A DNA stretch of 64,000 nucleotides from Pseudomonas tolaasii NCPPB 2192 (GCF_002813445.1 NZ_PHHD01000001.1:6262001-6326000); one strand, 5' to 3'; positions 27,237 to 38,382 are shown, counted from the first letter of the stretch. Numbers and translations: made by a program. The notes: generated by a model not told the origin, from the sequence alone.

Positions 27237-29141
27237 TCAGACCGACAGTTCCACCAACAGCTTGTTCAGTCGGCGCACGTAGGCGGCCGGGTCTTTCAGG
27301 CTGTCGCCGGCGGCCAGGGCCGCCTGGTCGAAGAGGATGTGCGACAGGTCGCCAAAACGCTCTTCGCTTTGCTCGCCGTCGAGTTTCTCGATCAGCGGGT
27401 GAGCCGGGTTGAACTCGAAGATCGGCTTGGAATCCGGAACCTTCTGGCCGCTGGCTTCGAGGATCTGGCGCATCTGCATGCCCAGGTCCGCTTCGCCGAT
27501 GGCCAGGATCGCCGGGGAGTCGGTCAGGCGGTGGGAAACCCGTACTTCGCTGACAGCTTCGCCCAGGGACGCCTTGATACGCTCCACCAGACCTTCTTTG
27601 GCCTTGGCGACTTCTTCGGCTTCTTTCTTCTCTTCTTCGGAGTCCAGGTTACCCAGGTCCAGGTCACCACGGGCCACGTCGACGAAGGATTTGCCGTCGA
27701 ACTCGTTGAGGTAGCTCATCAGCCACTCATCGATGCGGTCGGTCAGCAGCAGCACTTCGATGCCTTTCTTGCGGAAGACTTCCAGGTGCGGGCTGTTCTT
27801 GACCTGGGCGTAGGTTTCGCCGGTCAGGTAGTAGATCTTGTCCTGACCTTCCTTGGCACGTGCCAGGTACTCGGCCAGGGAAACCACCTGCTCGCCGCCC
27901 TCTTCATGGGTTGAAGCGAAGCGCAGCAGGCCGGCAATTTTTTCCTTGTTGGCGAAATCTTCTGCCGGGCCTTCTTTCATGACCTGGCCGAAGTTTTTCC
28001 AGAAGCCCTTGTATTGCTCAGGCTCGTTTTTCGCCAGTTTTTCCAGCATGTCGAGCACGCGCTTGGTCAGCGCCGACTTCATGGAGTCGATGATAGGGTC
28101 TTTCTGCAGGATTTCCCGCGACACGTTCAGCGACAAATCGTTGGAGTCGACCACACCCTTGATGAAGCGCAAGTACAGGGGCAGGAAAGATTCCGCCTGG
28201 TCCATCACGAACACGCGCTGTACGTAGAGCTTGAGGCCTTTCGGCGCTTCACGCTGGTACAGGTCGAACGGCGCACGCGCCGGTACGTAGAGCAGCGAGC
28301 TGTATTCCAGCTTGCCTTCGACTTTGTTGTGGCTCCAGCTCAGCGGGTTCTCGTAGTCGTGCCCGATGTGCTTGTAGAACTCCTGGTATTCCTCGTCCTT
28401 GATTTCGGTACGCGGACGGGTCCACAGGGCGCTGGCGCGGTTGACGGTTTCCCACTCCTGCGCAGGCTGCTCTTCGCCTTCGGCAGCGGCCTGTTCTTTC
28501 GGCAGCTCAATCGGCAAAGCGATGTGGTCGGAATACTTTTTGATGATGTTGCGCAGGCGGTAGCCGTCAGCGAACTCATCTTCACCCGACTTGAGGTGCA
28601 GCACGATACGGGTACCGCGGTCGGCCTTGTCGATAGTGGCGATTTCGAATTCGCCTTCACCTTTGGAAGACCAATGCACGCCTTCGCCGGCAGCGAGGCC
28701 GGCACGGCGGCTGAACACTTCAACCTTGTCGGCCACGATGAAGGCCGAGTAGAAGCCCACGCCGAATTGGCCGATCAGGTGCGAATCTTTTTTCTGGTCG
28801 CCCGACAGGTTCTTCATGAAATCTGCGGTGCCGGACTTGGCGATGGTACCCAGGTGGGTAATCGCGTCTTCGCGGCTCATGCCGATGCCGTTGTCTTCGA
28901 GGGTGACGGTCTTGGCGTCCTTGTCGAAGCTCACACGGATTTTCAGTTCGGCGCCACCTTCCAGCAACTCAGGCTTGGACAGGGCTTCGAAGCGTAATTT
29001 GTCGACAGCGTCAGAGGCGTTCGAGATCAATTCGCGAAGGAAAATTTCCTTGTTGGAATACAGCGAATGGATCATGAGGTGCAGCAGTTGCTTCACCTCG
29101 GTCTGGAAGCCCAGGGTTTCCTTTTGAGTTTCCACACTCAT
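27237..29141 (-). CDS. htpG: Molecular chaperone HtpG (Hsp90)
   Basis: A 634-residue Hsp90 chaperone. The N-terminal GHKL ATPase domain has [12 protein letters not shown] (Asn that binds Mg-ATP), EDNGIGMSR and [15 protein letters not shown]; the middle domain has the catalytic Arg loop around [10 protein letters not shown], and the C-terminal dimerisation domain follows. The start [17 protein letters not shown] is canonical, with an upstream in-frame extension discarded. A consensus sigma-32 promoter lies 60-95 bases upstream, so heat-shock induction is expected. HtpG helps remodel client proteins with DnaK. Confidence 0.98.
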   Translation of the reverse strand: MSVETQKETLGFQTEVKQLLHLMIHSLYSNKEIFLRELISNASDAVDKLRFEALSKPELLEGGAELKIRVSFDKDAKTVTLEDNGIGMSREDAITHLGTIAKSGTADFMKNLSGDQKKDSHLIGQFGVGFYSAFIVADKVEVFSRRAGLAAGEGVHWSSKGEGEFEIATIDKADRGTRIVLHLKSGEDEFADGYRLRNIIKKYSDHIALPIELPKEQAAAEGEEQPAQEWETVNRASALWTRPRTEIKDEEYQEFYKHIGHDYENPLSWSHNKVEGKLEYSSLLYVPARAPFDLYQREAPKGLKLYVQRVFVMDQAESFLPLYLRFIKGVVDSNDLSLNVSREILQKDPIIDSMKSALTKRVLDMLEKLAKNEPEQYKGFWKNFGQVMKEGPAEDFANKEKIAGLLRFASTHEEGGEQVVSLAEYLARAKEGQDKIYYLTGETYAQVKNSPHLEVFRKKGIEVLLLTDRIDEWLMSYLNEFDGKSFVDVARGDLDLGNLDSEEEKKEAEEVAKAKEGLVERIKASLGEAVSEVRVSHRLTDSPAILAIGEADLGMQMRQILEASGQKVPDSKPIFEFNPAHPLIEKLDGEQSEERFGDLSHILFDQAALAAGDSLKDPAAYVRRLNKLLVELSV

Positions 29142-29207
29142 GGTCATCAAACTCCAATTGGATGGCAATGGCCGCGCCCTTGAGGGTTGGCGGCGGGTTG
29201 TCATCAA

Positions 29208-29235
29208 AGTTGGGGGCTAAGACAGGGATTTCAAG
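29208..29235 (-). promoter_or_regulatory. Sigma-32 (heat-shock) promoter of htpG
   Basis: On the minus strand, -35 CTTGAAA (29229-29235) is followed by 13 bases and then CCCCAACT (29208-29215), which matches the sigma-32 consensus CTTGAAA-N13-CCCCATNT at all but one position. The transcription start should fall about 60 bases upstream of the htpG ATG. The -35 overlaps the stop codon of the upstream thioesterase gene. Confidence 0.9.
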
Positions 29236-29683
29236 GGCGCACCGACTCCTCAATCTTGAAATGTGCGCGAGCGGTGGCAATCGGTTCGGCCGCAGTGCTT
29301 TGCCACGCGGTGATTGCCACATTCGCCACGCGCCGGCCCTGGCGCCACACCTGGCATTTGGCGTAGGTGTCGCGAAACTGGCCGGCGCGCAGGTAATCCA
29401 GGGAGAAATCGATGATTTTCGGGACACCAGGCGAACCGGTAAAGACCAGCAAATGCAGTGCCGCGGACAGCTCCATGAAACCTGCAATCACCCCGCCATG
29501 GAGCGCCGGCAAAATTGGGTTACCAATGTTGTCCTTGTTGGCGGGCATCTTGAACAGCAGCTCATCGCCAAGCCGGGTGCATTCAATGCCGATCAGTTTG
29601 GCGTAGGGAATAAGGTCCAGCAGGGCTGTGTAATCCCCGCGCGCATGGGCTTGTTGGAGGCGGGTTTTGAATCGGTGCGTCAT
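29231..29683 (-). CDS. PaaI-family thioesterase (second of a tandem pair)
   Basis: A 150-residue hotdog protein. ALHGGVIAGFMELSAALHLL near residue 60 carries the HGG motif and Glu/Asp-equivalent, and IDFSLDYLRAGQFRDTYAKCQVWRQGRRVANVAI gives the substrate groove. The ATG at 29683 (MTHRFKTRLQQAHA) overlaps the previous gene's stop by four bases; a longer in-frame reading lies inside that gene. It is likely an acyl-CoA thioesterase, perhaps a heterodimer partner of its neighbour; the substrate is unknown. Confidence 0.85.
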   Translation of the reverse strand: MTHRFKTRLQQAHARGDYTALLDLIPYAKLIGIECTRLGDELLFKMPANKDNIGNPILPALHGGVIAGFMELSAALHLLVFTGSPGVPKIIDFSLDYLRAGQFRDTYAKCQVWRQGRRVANVAITAWQSTAAEPIATARAHFKIEESVRP

Positions 29684-30156
29684 GCCCGGTCTCCCTTGAT
29701 GGTGCTGCCCAGCCCCTGCGTGCCTTTGAGCCGCTTGCCCATGCGCATGAAAGTGCCGACTACGTGGGCAATCGGCTGCTGCGGGTCGTCCTGGTAGGCA
29801 AAGCCGCGTGTGAAGATCACGTCGGTGGTGACGCGGTAGCATTGGGCGAAGCCATACACGGGTTTATGCGGTTCGGCGGGATGCATGTAGTCGACGCGCA
29901 GGTCGAGGGTGGGGCACACCTCGAACTCCGGCAACACGCACAGGGTCGCCATGCCGCAGGCGGTGTCCATCAGGGAAGTCAGGGCGCCGCCATGAATCAC
30001 GCCGGTCTGCGGGTCTCCGACGATGGATTCGCCATAAGGCAGAAGCAGCGTCATGCCCTCTTCGTTCGCCGCATGAACGCAAACACCCAGCACCTGGCAA
30101 TGGCGCAAAGCTGAAACAAAGCGTGTGGCACGCTCTAACAAAGGGTTTTCGGTCAT
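29680..30156 (-). CDS. PaaI-family thioesterase (first of a tandem pair)
   Basis: A 158-residue hotdog-fold protein. VIHGGALTSLMDTACGMATL near residue 50 contains the HGG helix and catalytic Asp, and PTLDLRVDYMHPAEPHKPVYGFAQCYRVTTDVIFTRGFAYQD the rest of the sheet. It overlaps the second thioesterase gene by ATGA, so the two are translated together at matched levels. Its own promoter region faces a small lipoprotein gene. Confidence 0.87.
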   Translation of the reverse strand: MTENPLLERATRFVSALRHCQVLGVCVHAANEEGMTLLLPYGESIVGDPQTGVIHGGALTSLMDTACGMATLCVLPEFEVCPTLDLRVDYMHPAEPHKPVYGFAQCYRVTTDVIFTRGFAYQDDPQQPIAHVVGTFMRMGKRLKGTQGLGSTIKGDRA

Positions 30157-30208
30157 TGTTTGCAGACTCTTATTAGTGTGATTTCGGCTGAAAGTGACTA
30201 CCCAGGAA

Positions 30209-30254
30209 AGTTCCTTTTCAAAAACCTTTATATATCTGTTGGAAAAAAGGAACT
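30209..30254. promoter_or_regulatory. Perfect 10-bp inverted repeat in the lipoprotein promoter region
   Basis: AGTTCCTTTT (30209-30218) and AAAAGGAACT (30245-30254) enclose 26 AT-rich bases. The right arm also contains GAACT (30250), which, with TCGAA 17 bases further on, resembles an AlgU/RpoE-type promoter (GAACTT-N16-17-TCTGA) about 40 bases before the lipoprotein start. Both readings are tentative. Confidence 0.45.
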
Positions 30255-30312
30255 AATGCTGGCCCCTCAAGCTCGAAAGGCCAGTAGATATATCCATAAG
30301 GAGAAACACCCC

Positions 30313-30570
30313 ATGCGCAAGACTCTCGCTATTTCCATGATGCTGGCCGCTGCCCTCGGTCTCGCTGCCTGCGATAAAAAATCCGAAGACAAAGCCCAAG
30401 ATGCTCAATCGCATTCTGAGCAAGCTCAGAAAGACATGGCGAAGGCTCAGGATAAAGTGAACGACGCAGCAAAAGAAAACGCCGATGCTGCCAAAGCTCA
30501 GGCTGATGCGAACGCTGAAAAAGCAAAAGAAGACGGCACCGCTACTCCAACAGCACCTGCCAAGCCTTAA
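30313..30570 (+). CDS. Small alanine/lysine-rich lipoprotein
   Basis: An 85-residue lipoprotein. The signal peptide MRKTLAISMMLAAALGLAAC has a good lipobox (LAAC), with lipidated Cys20. The mature part is a highly charged, almost uninterrupted helix (AKAQDKVNDAAKENADAAK) with alternating Ala/Lys/Asp/Glu, then TATPTAPAKP. The start has AAGGAG at good spacing. It resembles small envelope-stress and murein-associated lipoproteins by shape but I recognise no named family. A strong terminator follows, so it is a single-gene transcript. Confidence 0.85.
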   Translation: MRKTLAISMMLAAALGLAACDKKSEDKAQDAQSHSEQAQKDMAKAQDKVNDAAKENADAAKAQADANAEKAKEDGTATPTAPAKP

Positions 30571-30591
30571 TAGCCTGGCCATTGCTGCAAA

Positions 30592-30624
30592 AAAGAAAGC
30601 CCGCTTATATAGCGGGCTTTCTTT
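30592..30624. terminator. Intrinsic terminator after the small lipoprotein gene
   Basis: AAAGAAAGCCCGCTTATATAGCGGGCTTTCTTT has a stem of at least 12 bp, a short loop, a T-rich right side and an A-rich left side, so it can serve both the lipoprotein gene and the convergent DUF599 gene. Confidence 0.95.
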
Positions 30625-30663
30625 TGTCTGCGAATTTACAAAGCCGGACTAAGACCGCTCCGG

Positions 30664-31404
30664 TCAAGATGCCACGTCTTTAGTCGGCTCCCCCACTGGC
30701 ATATCGGTCGGTGTGTAGACCATCACCTGCAATACGTCGGAATGAAACTCCCGGCGATACAGCACCAGCACAACACCACTACTCATCAACATGAATAGCC
30801 AGGGGCTGACAAACCAGGCGAGCATGGTCATGCCGAAATAATAAGAACGCAGCCCAAAGTTGAATTGGTTGGCTGCCATCGAGATAACCCGCGCCGCCCG
30901 CAGTGCAAACGCGTTGCGCTCCTGCTCCGACACATGCCGCTCCCCCACCATCGGCGCCGAACCCACCAGCACGGCCGCAAAATTGTATTGGCGCATGCAC
31001 CAACTGAACGTGAAGAACGCGTAAACAAATACCAGCGCCAGGCACAGCAATTTGATTTCAGACATGCCCTGGGACGCCTGCTGCACCATGGGAATGTCTG
31101 CCAGCAATGACACGGCGCGCTCGGAAGCGCCCAGCACGGTCAGAATACCGGCGAGGATGATCAGGGTGCTGGAGGCGAAGAACGAGGCGTTGCGCTCCAG
31201 GTTGCCGATCACACTCGCGTCGGCGATGCGGTTGTCACGCAGCAGCATGCGGCGCATCCAGTCTTCACGGTACAGGTGCAGCACGCTGGCCAGACACGCG
31301 GTGTCACGGGCTTTCCAGGTGGCATAACGGGTGTAGCCGCCCCAGCAGAGGGCGAACCAGAAGGCGGCGAGCAGGTGGATTTGGTTGGTTTCGACGAACG
31401 ACAT
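30664..31404 (-). CDS. DUF599 domain-containing membrane protein
   Basis: A 246-residue protein of the DUF599 family, function unknown. About four membrane segments are visible: LLAAFWFALCWGGYT near 11-25, ASSTLIILAGILTVLGAS near 73-90, LLCLALVFVYAFFTFSW near 115-131, and MTMLAWFVSPWLFMLMSSGVVLVL near 195-218. A conserved soluble segment (RNAFALRAARVISMAANQFNFGLRSYYFG) lies between the last two. The start at 31404 (MSFVETNQIHLL) is preferred; upstream reading runs into the REPIN. It is monocistronic. Confidence 0.87.
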   Translation of the reverse strand: MSFVETNQIHLLAAFWFALCWGGYTRYATWKARDTACLASVLHLYREDWMRRMLLRDNRIADASVIGNLERNASFFASSTLIILAGILTVLGASERAVSLLADIPMVQQASQGMSEIKLLCLALVFVYAFFTFSWCMRQYNFAAVLVGSAPMVGERHVSEQERNAFALRAARVISMAANQFNFGLRSYYFGMTMLAWFVSPWLFMLMSSGVVLVLYRREFHSDVLQVMVYTPTDMPVGEPTKDVAS

Positions 31405-31437
31405 GCGGGTCCTTATAGAAGGTAAATGCGATCCCAA

Positions 31438-31528
31438 TGTGGGAGCTGGCTTGCCTGCGATGCCGGTAGAACAGGCCACTCAGCGGTGACTGCATAAACG
31501 CCATCGCAGGCAAGCCAGCTCCCACACT
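31438..31528. repeat. REPIN (paired inverted REP)
   Basis: Half-sites TGTGGGAGCTGGCTTGCC and GGCAAGCCAGCTCCCACA at the two ends, about 91 bp apart end to end, lie upstream of DUF599 and downstream of the brnQ terminator. Confidence 0.9.
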
Positions 31529-31568
31529 GACCGTGTTCCAACTTTAGAAGGTGTAGCGTCACACACAT

Positions 31569-31603
31569 AAAAAATGCCCCGTATCGATTGATACGGGGCA
31601 TTT
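31569..31603. terminator. Intrinsic terminator of brnQ
   Basis: The stem AATGCCCCGTATC/GATACGGGGCATT (loop GATT) lies about 20 bases beyond the brnQ stop on the minus strand. A and T runs flank it on both sides. Confidence 0.93.
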
Positions 31604-31624
31604 CGGTACAGCGTCGAAGCCGTG

Positions 31625-32938
31625 TTACGCGATCGCTTCGCTACGCTTGCCCAGCATCCGGTCAATCACCACCGCAACCACCAGGGTCATCACCGACGGC
31701 ACCAGCCACGCCAGGCCCTGCTCGCTGAGCGGCAGGTGCGCCAGTTGCGCCGGCATCCAGTCCGCCAGCCCGGCGCCCTTGAGCGCGTCGATGCAACCGA
31801 AGATAAACGACACCAGCATCACCGGCCCGACGATCCGGCCTTGCTCCTGCCAGAAGTCTTTGCAGAAGCTCAGGGCTACCAGCACGATGCACGGCGGGTA
31901 GATGGCGGTCAGCACCGGGATCGAGAACGCGATCAGCTTGGTCAGGCCCAGGTTGGACACAAACAGCGAAAACAGCGCCAGGATCACTACCAGGGTTTTG
32001 TACGACAGCGGCAGGATCCGGCTGAAGTACTCGGCGCAGGCGCAGGTCAGCCCCACGGCAGTGACAAGGCAGGCCAGGGAGATCAACACGGCCAGGAAGC
32101 CACTGCCCAGGGAGCCGAAGGTATGTTGCACGTAGGCGTGCAATACCGCTGCGCCGTTGCTGGCACCGGCGGCGACCGCATGGCTGCCCGAACCGAGGCG
32201 GAACAGGCTGATGTACACCAGCGCCAGGCCAATACCGGCAATCAGGCCGGCAATGATGGCGTAACGGGTGATCAGCTTCGGTGATTCAACACCACGGGAG
32301 CGGATCGCGTTGACGATCACGATACCGAACACCAGCGCGCCAAGGGTATCCATGGTCAGGTAACCATTGATAAAACCCTGGGAGAACGGCGCAGCCACAT
32401 ATTCCGGGGTAGCGACACCCACCTCACCCGCCGGCAAGGCAAATGCGGCGATGCCAAGAATGGCCAGCGCGATGATTTTCAGCGGGGCCAGGAAGCGACC
32501 CACAGTGTCCAGCAGCCGCCCCGGGTACAGGGAAACGAAGAACACCACCAGGAAGTACACCGAGCTGTAGAGGAACAGCGCCAGCGGGCTTTCGCCGGTC
32601 AGCGGCGCCAGGCCCACTTCAAAGGACACGGTCGCGGTACGCGGAGTGGCGAACAGCGGCCCTACCGCCAGATACGCCGCCGCCGCAAGCAGGCCGCCGG
32701 CGATCTTGCCGATCGGGCTGCTCAACGCGTCCATGCCGCCGCCGACCTTGGCCAGGGCGATCACGGTAACCACCGGCAAACCCACTGCGGTGATCAGGAA
32801 ACCCAATGCCGCCATCCAGACGTGAGGCCCGGACTGCAAACCAACGATAGGCGGGAAGATGATGTTGCCGGCGCCCACGAACAGGGCAAAGGTCATAAAG
32901 CCCAACGCCAGGATGTCCTGGCTTTTCAACACTTTCAT
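31625..32938 (-). CDS. brnQ: Branched-chain amino acid transport carrier (LIVCS family)
   Basis: A 437-residue sodium-coupled carrier for leucine, isoleucine and valine with about 12 membrane segments. The family start [30 protein letters not shown] is followed by [16 protein letters not shown] and [18 protein letters not shown]. The frame is open 96 codons further upstream, but homologues begin here and that region holds regulatory repeats. The ATG has no visible ribosome-binding site (preceded by ATTTCCTCAA), which is odd for a highly used carrier. It ends in a strong terminator. Confidence 0.94.
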   Translation of the reverse strand: MKVLKSQDILALGFMTFALFVGAGNIIFPPIVGLQSGPHVWMAALGFLITAVGLPVVTVIALAKVGGGMDALSSPIGKIAGGLLAAAAYLAVGPLFATPRTATVSFEVGLAPLTGESPLALFLYSSVYFLVVFFVSLYPGRLLDTVGRFLAPLKIIALAILGIAAFALPAGEVGVATPEYVAAPFSQGFINGYLTMDTLGALVFGIVIVNAIRSRGVESPKLITRYAIIAGLIAGIGLALVYISLFRLGSGSHAVAAGASNGAAVLHAYVQHTFGSLGSGFLAVLISLACLVTAVGLTCACAEYFSRILPLSYKTLVVILALFSLFVSNLGLTKLIAFSIPVLTAIYPPCIVLVALSFCKDFWQEQGRIVGPVMLVSFIFGCIDALKGAGLADWMPAQLAHLPLSEQGLAWLVPSVMTLVVAVVIDRMLGKRSEAIA

Positions 32939-33010
32939 TTGAGGAAATACCACACTACTGAATCGGAATTTAGAGAGGGCTTCCCTATGGATGAGGGAAA
33001 TGCTGCCGGC

Positions 33011-33054
33011 CCTTTTGGGAGCCGACCGGTCTAGCGCGAGGCTTCCTTTTGGGA
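33011..33054. promoter_or_regulatory. Repeated decamer CCTTTTGGGA in the brnQ upstream region
   Basis: The 429-base gap 32939-33367 holds three things I can name: CCTTTTGGGA at 33011-33020 and again at 33045-33054 (34 bases apart), a hairpin at 33132-33149, and a REPIN plus terminator at its far end. The paired decamers lie 73-116 bases upstream of brnQ and could be regulator sites. No Leu/Ile/Val-rich leader peptide is visible. Confidence 0.35.
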
Positions 33055-33131
33055 TGCGCACGCATAAAGAGGCGGACAGGTTACAGACATTGGCTGACGA
33101 ACGCACTGTTGCGGGGCGAACTGTCCGATAA

Positions 33132-33149
33132 GCGACATCTTCATGTCGC
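33132..33149. promoter_or_regulatory. Perfect small hairpin/palindrome upstream of brnQ
   Basis: GCGACAT and ATGTCGC flank the loop CTTC. It is an 18-base unit about 195 bases upstream of the brnQ start, possibly an operator or RNA hairpin; no T run follows, so it is not a terminator. Confidence 0.35.
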
Positions 33150-33181
33150 GTTTTCATACTTAACTTGGCAATACGCTCTAC

Positions 33182-33270
33182 TGTGGGAGCTGGCTTGCCT
33201 GCGATGCAGCCACCTCGGTCTTCCATTTACACCGCGGTGATGCCATCGCAGGCAAGCCAGCTCCCACATT
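33182..33270. repeat. REPIN (paired inverted REP)
   Basis: TGTGGGAGCTGGCTTGCC at 33182 and its inverted copy ending at 33270 lie between the brnQ promoter region and the sucD terminator. Confidence 0.9.
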
Positions 33271-33310
33271 GTACCGAGTACCCTTCCGAAAATGGGTATA
33301 CCCGAAACGC

Positions 33311-33338
33311 ACAAAGGCCACCCGAAGGTGGCCTTTGT
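33311..33338 (-). terminator. Intrinsic terminator of the sdh-suc cluster (after sucD)
   Basis: The stem AAAGGCCACC/GGTGGCCTTT with a short CGAA loop lies about 30 bases past the sucD stop on the minus strand. It closes the TCA-cycle cluster. Confidence 0.9.
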
Positions 33339-33367
33339 GTTGGTATGGCGTCAGTTAAGCACGAAGC

Positions 33368-34249
33368 TTACTTGACAGCCCAACCGGTCAGCTCAGCCAG
33401 GGCCTTGCCGATGTCTGCCAGCGAACGCACGGTTTTAACACCTGCGTCTTGCAATGCAGCGAATTTCTCGTCTGCAGTGCCTTTGCCGCCAGAGATGATT
33501 GCGCCAGCATGGCCCATGCGCTTGCCGGCAGGGGCAGTCACACCAGCGATGTAGGAAACAACCGGCTTGGTCACGTGTGCCTTGATGTAGGCAGCCGCTT
33601 CTTCCTCAGCCGAACCGCCGATCTCACCGATCATCACGATCGCTTCGGTCTTCGGGTCTTCCTGGAACAGCTTCAGGATGTCGATGAAGTTCGAACCCGG
33701 GATCGGGTCACCGCCGATGCCGACGCAAGTCGACTGACCGAAACCGGCGTCAGTGGTCTGCTTCACAGCTTCGTAGGTCAGGGTGCCGGAACGGGAAACG
33801 ATACCGACTTTGCCTGGCAAGTGAATGTGACCTGGCATGATGCCGATCTTGCATTCGCCTGGAGTGATCACGCCTGGGCAGTTAGGGCCGATCAGGACTA
33901 CGCCCAGCTCGTCGCACTTAACTTTGGCGTCCAGCATGTCCAGGGTAGGAATGCCTTCGGTGATGCAAACGATCAGCTTGATGCCGCCGAATGCCGCTTC
34001 CAGGATGGAGTCCTTGCAGAAAGGTGCTGGAACGTAGATCACGCTGGCGGTGGCGCCAGTGGCAGCTACAGCGTCTTTCACGGTGTTGAACACTGGCAGA
34101 CCCAGGTGCTCGGTGCCGCCTTTGCCCGGAGTTACACCACCAACCATCTTGGTGCCGTATTCGATGGCTTGCTGGGTGTGGAAACTACCTTGCGAACCGG
34201 TAATACCCTGGCAGATAACTTTGGTGTCTTTATTGATCAGGACGCTCAT
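33368..34249 (-). CDS. sucD: Succinyl-CoA synthetase subunit alpha (ADP/GDP-forming)
   Basis: A 293-residue subunit that carries the CoA-binding domain ([16 protein letters not shown] near 14-30) and the phospho-His in [14 protein letters not shown] near 245. With SucC it converts succinyl-CoA to succinate with substrate-level ATP/GTP formation. The length is normal. It is the last gene of the cluster and overlaps the sucC stop by one base, so the two subunits are coupled. Confidence 0.98.
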   Translation of the reverse strand: MSVLINKDTKVICQGITGSQGSFHTQQAIEYGTKMVGGVTPGKGGTEHLGLPVFNTVKDAVAATGATASVIYVPAPFCKDSILEAAFGGIKLIVCITEGIPTLDMLDAKVKCDELGVVLIGPNCPGVITPGECKIGIMPGHIHLPGKVGIVSRSGTLTYEAVKQTTDAGFGQSTCVGIGGDPIPGSNFIDILKLFQEDPKTEAIVMIGEIGGSAEEEAAAYIKAHVTKPVVSYIAGVTAPAGKRMGHAGAIISGGKGTADEKFAALQDAGVKTVRSLADIGKALAELTGWAVK

Positions 34250-35415
34250 TACTTGCCCTCCGCAGCTTTAACAACTTGTTGAGCAGCGTCGGTCAGGCTG
34301 GTAGCCGCGATGATGTTCAAACCGCTTTCTGCCAGTACTTTAGCGCCCAGTTCAGCATTGTTACCTTCAAGGCGAACAACAACCGGGATTTTAACGCCGA
34401 CTTCTTTCACTGCACCGATGATGCCTTCGGCAATCATGTCGCAACGAACGATGCCGCCGAAGATGTTAACCAATACTGCAGCGACGTTGGAGTCGGACAG
34501 AATGATCTTGAACGCTTCGGTCACGCGTTCTTTGGTAGCACCGCCGCCCACGTCGAGGAAGTTGGCTGGTTTGCCGCCATGCAGGTTGACGATGTCCATG
34601 GTACCCATGGCCAGGCCGGCACCGTTGACCATGCAACCGATGTTGCCTTCCAGCGCTACGTAGTTCAGTTCGAACTTGGCAGCGTGCGCTTCGCGCGGAT
34701 CGTCTTGCGACGGATCGTGGAAAGTCTTCAGCTTGGGCTGACGGTACATGGCGTTGGCGTCGATGTTGATCTTGGCGTCCAGGCAGTGCAGATCGCCGTC
34801 AGCCTTGATCACCAGCGGGTTCACTTCCAGCAGGGCCAGATCGTGATCCTGGAACAGTTTGGCCAGACCCACGAAGATCTTGGCGAACTGGGCAACTTGC
34901 TTGCCTTCCAGACCCAGCTGGAAAGCCAGCTCGCGACCCTGGAATGGCTGAGCGCCAACCAGTGGATCGATCGTGGCTTTCAGAATTTTTTCTGGGGTTT
35001 CGTGAGCGATCTTCTCGATGTCCACGCCACCTTCGGTGGAAGCCATGAACACGATGCGACGGCTCGAACGGTCAACGACAGCGCCCAGGTACAGCTCTTT
35101 AGCGATATCAGTGCACGATTCAACCAGGATCTTGGTGACTGGTTGGCCATTGGCATCAGTCTGGTAAGTCACCAGACGCTTGCCCAGCCACTGCTGTGCG
35201 AAGGCCTTGGCGTCTTCTTTGCTGCGAACCAGCTTGACGCCGCCCGCTTTACCGCGACCACCGGCGTGGACCTGGGCTTTGACAACCCACTCGCTGCCAC
35301 CGATTTTGTCGCAAGCTTCTGCTGCTGCTTCCGGGGTGTCTACTGCGTAGCCCTTGGAAACTGGCAGGCCGTATTCAGCGAACAGCTGCTTACCCTGATA
35401 CTCGTGAAGATTCAT
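34249..35415 (-). CDS. sucC: Succinyl-CoA synthetase subunit beta
   Basis: A 388-residue ATP-grasp subunit. The start [19 protein letters not shown] is canonical, and the nucleotide grip is in [17 protein letters not shown]. The subunit interface and phosphate-handling part are near [20 protein letters not shown] and [11 protein letters not shown]. An in-frame upstream extension is discarded. It is separated from lpdG by a 204-base gap containing a long hairpin that may define a separate promoter or a processing site; sucD follows with no gap. Confidence 0.98.
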   Translation of the reverse strand: MNLHEYQGKQLFAEYGLPVSKGYAVDTPEAAAEACDKIGGSEWVVKAQVHAGGRGKAGGVKLVRSKEDAKAFAQQWLGKRLVTYQTDANGQPVTKILVESCTDIAKELYLGAVVDRSSRRIVFMASTEGGVDIEKIAHETPEKILKATIDPLVGAQPFQGRELAFQLGLEGKQVAQFAKIFVGLAKLFQDHDLALLEVNPLVIKADGDLHCLDAKINIDANAMYRQPKLKTFHDPSQDDPREAHAAKFELNYVALEGNIGCMVNGAGLAMGTMDIVNLHGGKPANFLDVGGGATKERVTEAFKIILSDSNVAAVLVNIFGGIVRCDMIAEGIIGAVKEVGVKIPVVVRLEGNNAELGAKVLAESGLNIIAATSLTDAAQQVVKAAEGK

Positions 35416-35516
35416 GCTTTTTACCGTCTTCGTTAGGTACTGCGCATTCGGCGCTGCGCTCATTATGAGTGCCGCGCCACCTGTGACTGCTGCTTGCACA
35501 ACTTGCGGGGCTTAAT

Positions 35517-35590
35517 GCCCGTAAAGCTGCGCAAGACTGCGTCCGGCGGATATTCCGCGGTGAGTCTTGCGCGCAAGGCTCACGACGGGC
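35517..35590. promoter_or_regulatory. Long composite hairpin between lpdG and sucC
   Basis: Outer arms GCCCGT (35517) and ACGGGC (35585), main arms GCGCAAGACT (35529) and AGTCTTGCGC (35563), and an inner CGGA-TAT-TCCG stem nest into one structure about 74 bases long. There is no T run, so it is not a standard terminator. It may separate a sucCD transcript from the upstream genes by RNA processing or attenuation. Confidence 0.55.
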
Positions 35591-35619
35591 AACTCCGCCG
35601 TGGTTTCTTATTATCTCGC

Positions 35620-37116
<1,497 letters not shown>

Positions 37117-37155
37117 TCATCCGGCAGTTCGCCCCCAGGCCTGCAGCTGCTTCTA

Positions 37156-38382
37156 TCAGATATCCAGCAGCAGACGAGCCGGGTCTTCCAGCAGGTTCTT
37201 GATGGTCACCAGGAAAGTCACGGCTTCTTTACCATCGATCAGGCGGTGATCGTACGACAGCGCCAGGTACATCATCGGGCGGATCACGACTTGGCCGTTG
37301 ATGGCCATCGGACGCTGGATGATGTTGTGCATGCCCAGGATCGCAGCTTGCGGCGGGTTGACGATCGGCGTCGACATCATAGAACCGAAGGTACCACCGT
37401 TGGTGATAGTGAAGGTACCGCCGGTCATCTCGTCGATGGTCAGCTTGCCGTCACGGGCTTTCTTGCCGAAGGTGGCGATGCCGCCTTCGATTTCAGCCAG
37501 GCTCATCAGCTCGGCGTTACGCAGAACCGGAACCACCAGGCCACGGTCGCTGGACACGGCAACGCCGATGTCTGCATAGCCATGGTAAACGATGTCGTTG
37601 CCGTCGATCGACGCATTGACTGCCGGGAAGCGTTTCAGCGCTTCGGTGGCCGCCTTCACGAAGAACGACATGAAGCCCAGGCGCACGCCGTTGTGGGACT
37701 TCTCGAACAGGTCTTTGTACTTCGAACGCAGGGCCATGACTTCGGTCATGTCGACTTCGTTGAAGGTGGTCAGCATCGCCATGTTCGATTGTGCTTCAAC
37801 CAGGCGCTTGGCCACGGTGGCACGTACACGGGTCATCGGAACGCGCTTCTCGGTGCGGTCGCCGGCAGCGAACACAGGCGCAGCGGCAGCCGGGGCAGCA
37901 GCCTTGGCAGGTGCGGCAGCCGGAGCGTTTTTCTTGGCTTCAACTGCAGCAACCACGTCTTCCTTGGTGATGCGACCGTCTTTGCCGGTGCCTTTGACGG
38001 AAGCCAGGTTGATGCCGTTCTCTTCAGCCAGCTGACGGGCAGCCGGTGCAGCGATCGGGTCTTCAGCGCCAGCAGCCGGAGCGGCTGCTGGAGCAGCGGC
38101 GGCGGCGGCCGGTGCAGCAGCGGCAGGAGCAGCGGCAGCAGCACTGCCCTCTTCGATCGAGCCCAGAACCTGGTTCGACAGAACGGTAGCGCCTTCTTCG
38201 GCAACGATTGCGCCCAGTACGCCGTCAGCTTCAGCCAACACTTCCAGAACGACTTTGTCGGTCTCGATGTCGACGATCAGGTCGTCACGCTTTACAGCGT
38301 CGCCTGGTTTCTTGTGCCAGGTGGCAACGGTGCCATCGGCAACCGATTCCGGGAATGACGGGGCTTTGATTTCGATAGCCAT
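37156..38382 (-). CDS. sucB: Dihydrolipoyllysine succinyltransferase (E2 of 2-oxoglutarate dehydrogenase)
   Basis: A 408-residue E2 core. One lipoyl domain carries Lys43 in [11 protein letters not shown], then a long Ala/Pro-rich linker (about 85-105), the peripheral-subunit-binding domain ([21 protein letters not shown] near 112-132), another Ala/Pro linker, and a catalytic acyltransferase domain ending [13 protein letters not shown] with the active His. It transfers the succinyl group from SucA to CoA. It starts 44 bases after the sucA stop, and lpdG follows 99 bases further on. Confidence 0.98.
   Translation of the reverse strand: MAIEIKAPSFPESVADGTVATWHKKPGDAVKRDDLIVDIETDKVVLEVLAEADGVLGAIVAEEGATVLSNQVLGSIEEGSAAAAAPAAAAPAAAAAAPAAAPAAGAEDPIAAPAARQLAEENGINLASVKGTGKDGRITKEDVVAAVEAKKNAPAAAPAKAAAPAAAAPVFAAGDRTEKRVPMTRVRATVAKRLVEAQSNMAMLTTFNEVDMTEVMALRSKYKDLFEKSHNGVRLGFMSFFVKAATEALKRFPAVNASIDGNDIVYHGYADIGVAVSSDRGLVVPVLRNAELMSLAEIEGGIATFGKKARDGKLTIDEMTGGTFTITNGGTFGSMMSTPIVNPPQAAILGMHNIIQRPMAINGQVVIRPMMYLALSYDHRLIDGKEAVTFLVTIKNLLEDPARLLLDI

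Noticed and set aside
32939..33226. 96-codon in-frame N-terminal extension of brnQ
   Set aside because: Family members start at MKVLKSQ; the extension has no similarity I recognise and overlaps regulatory-looking repeats.
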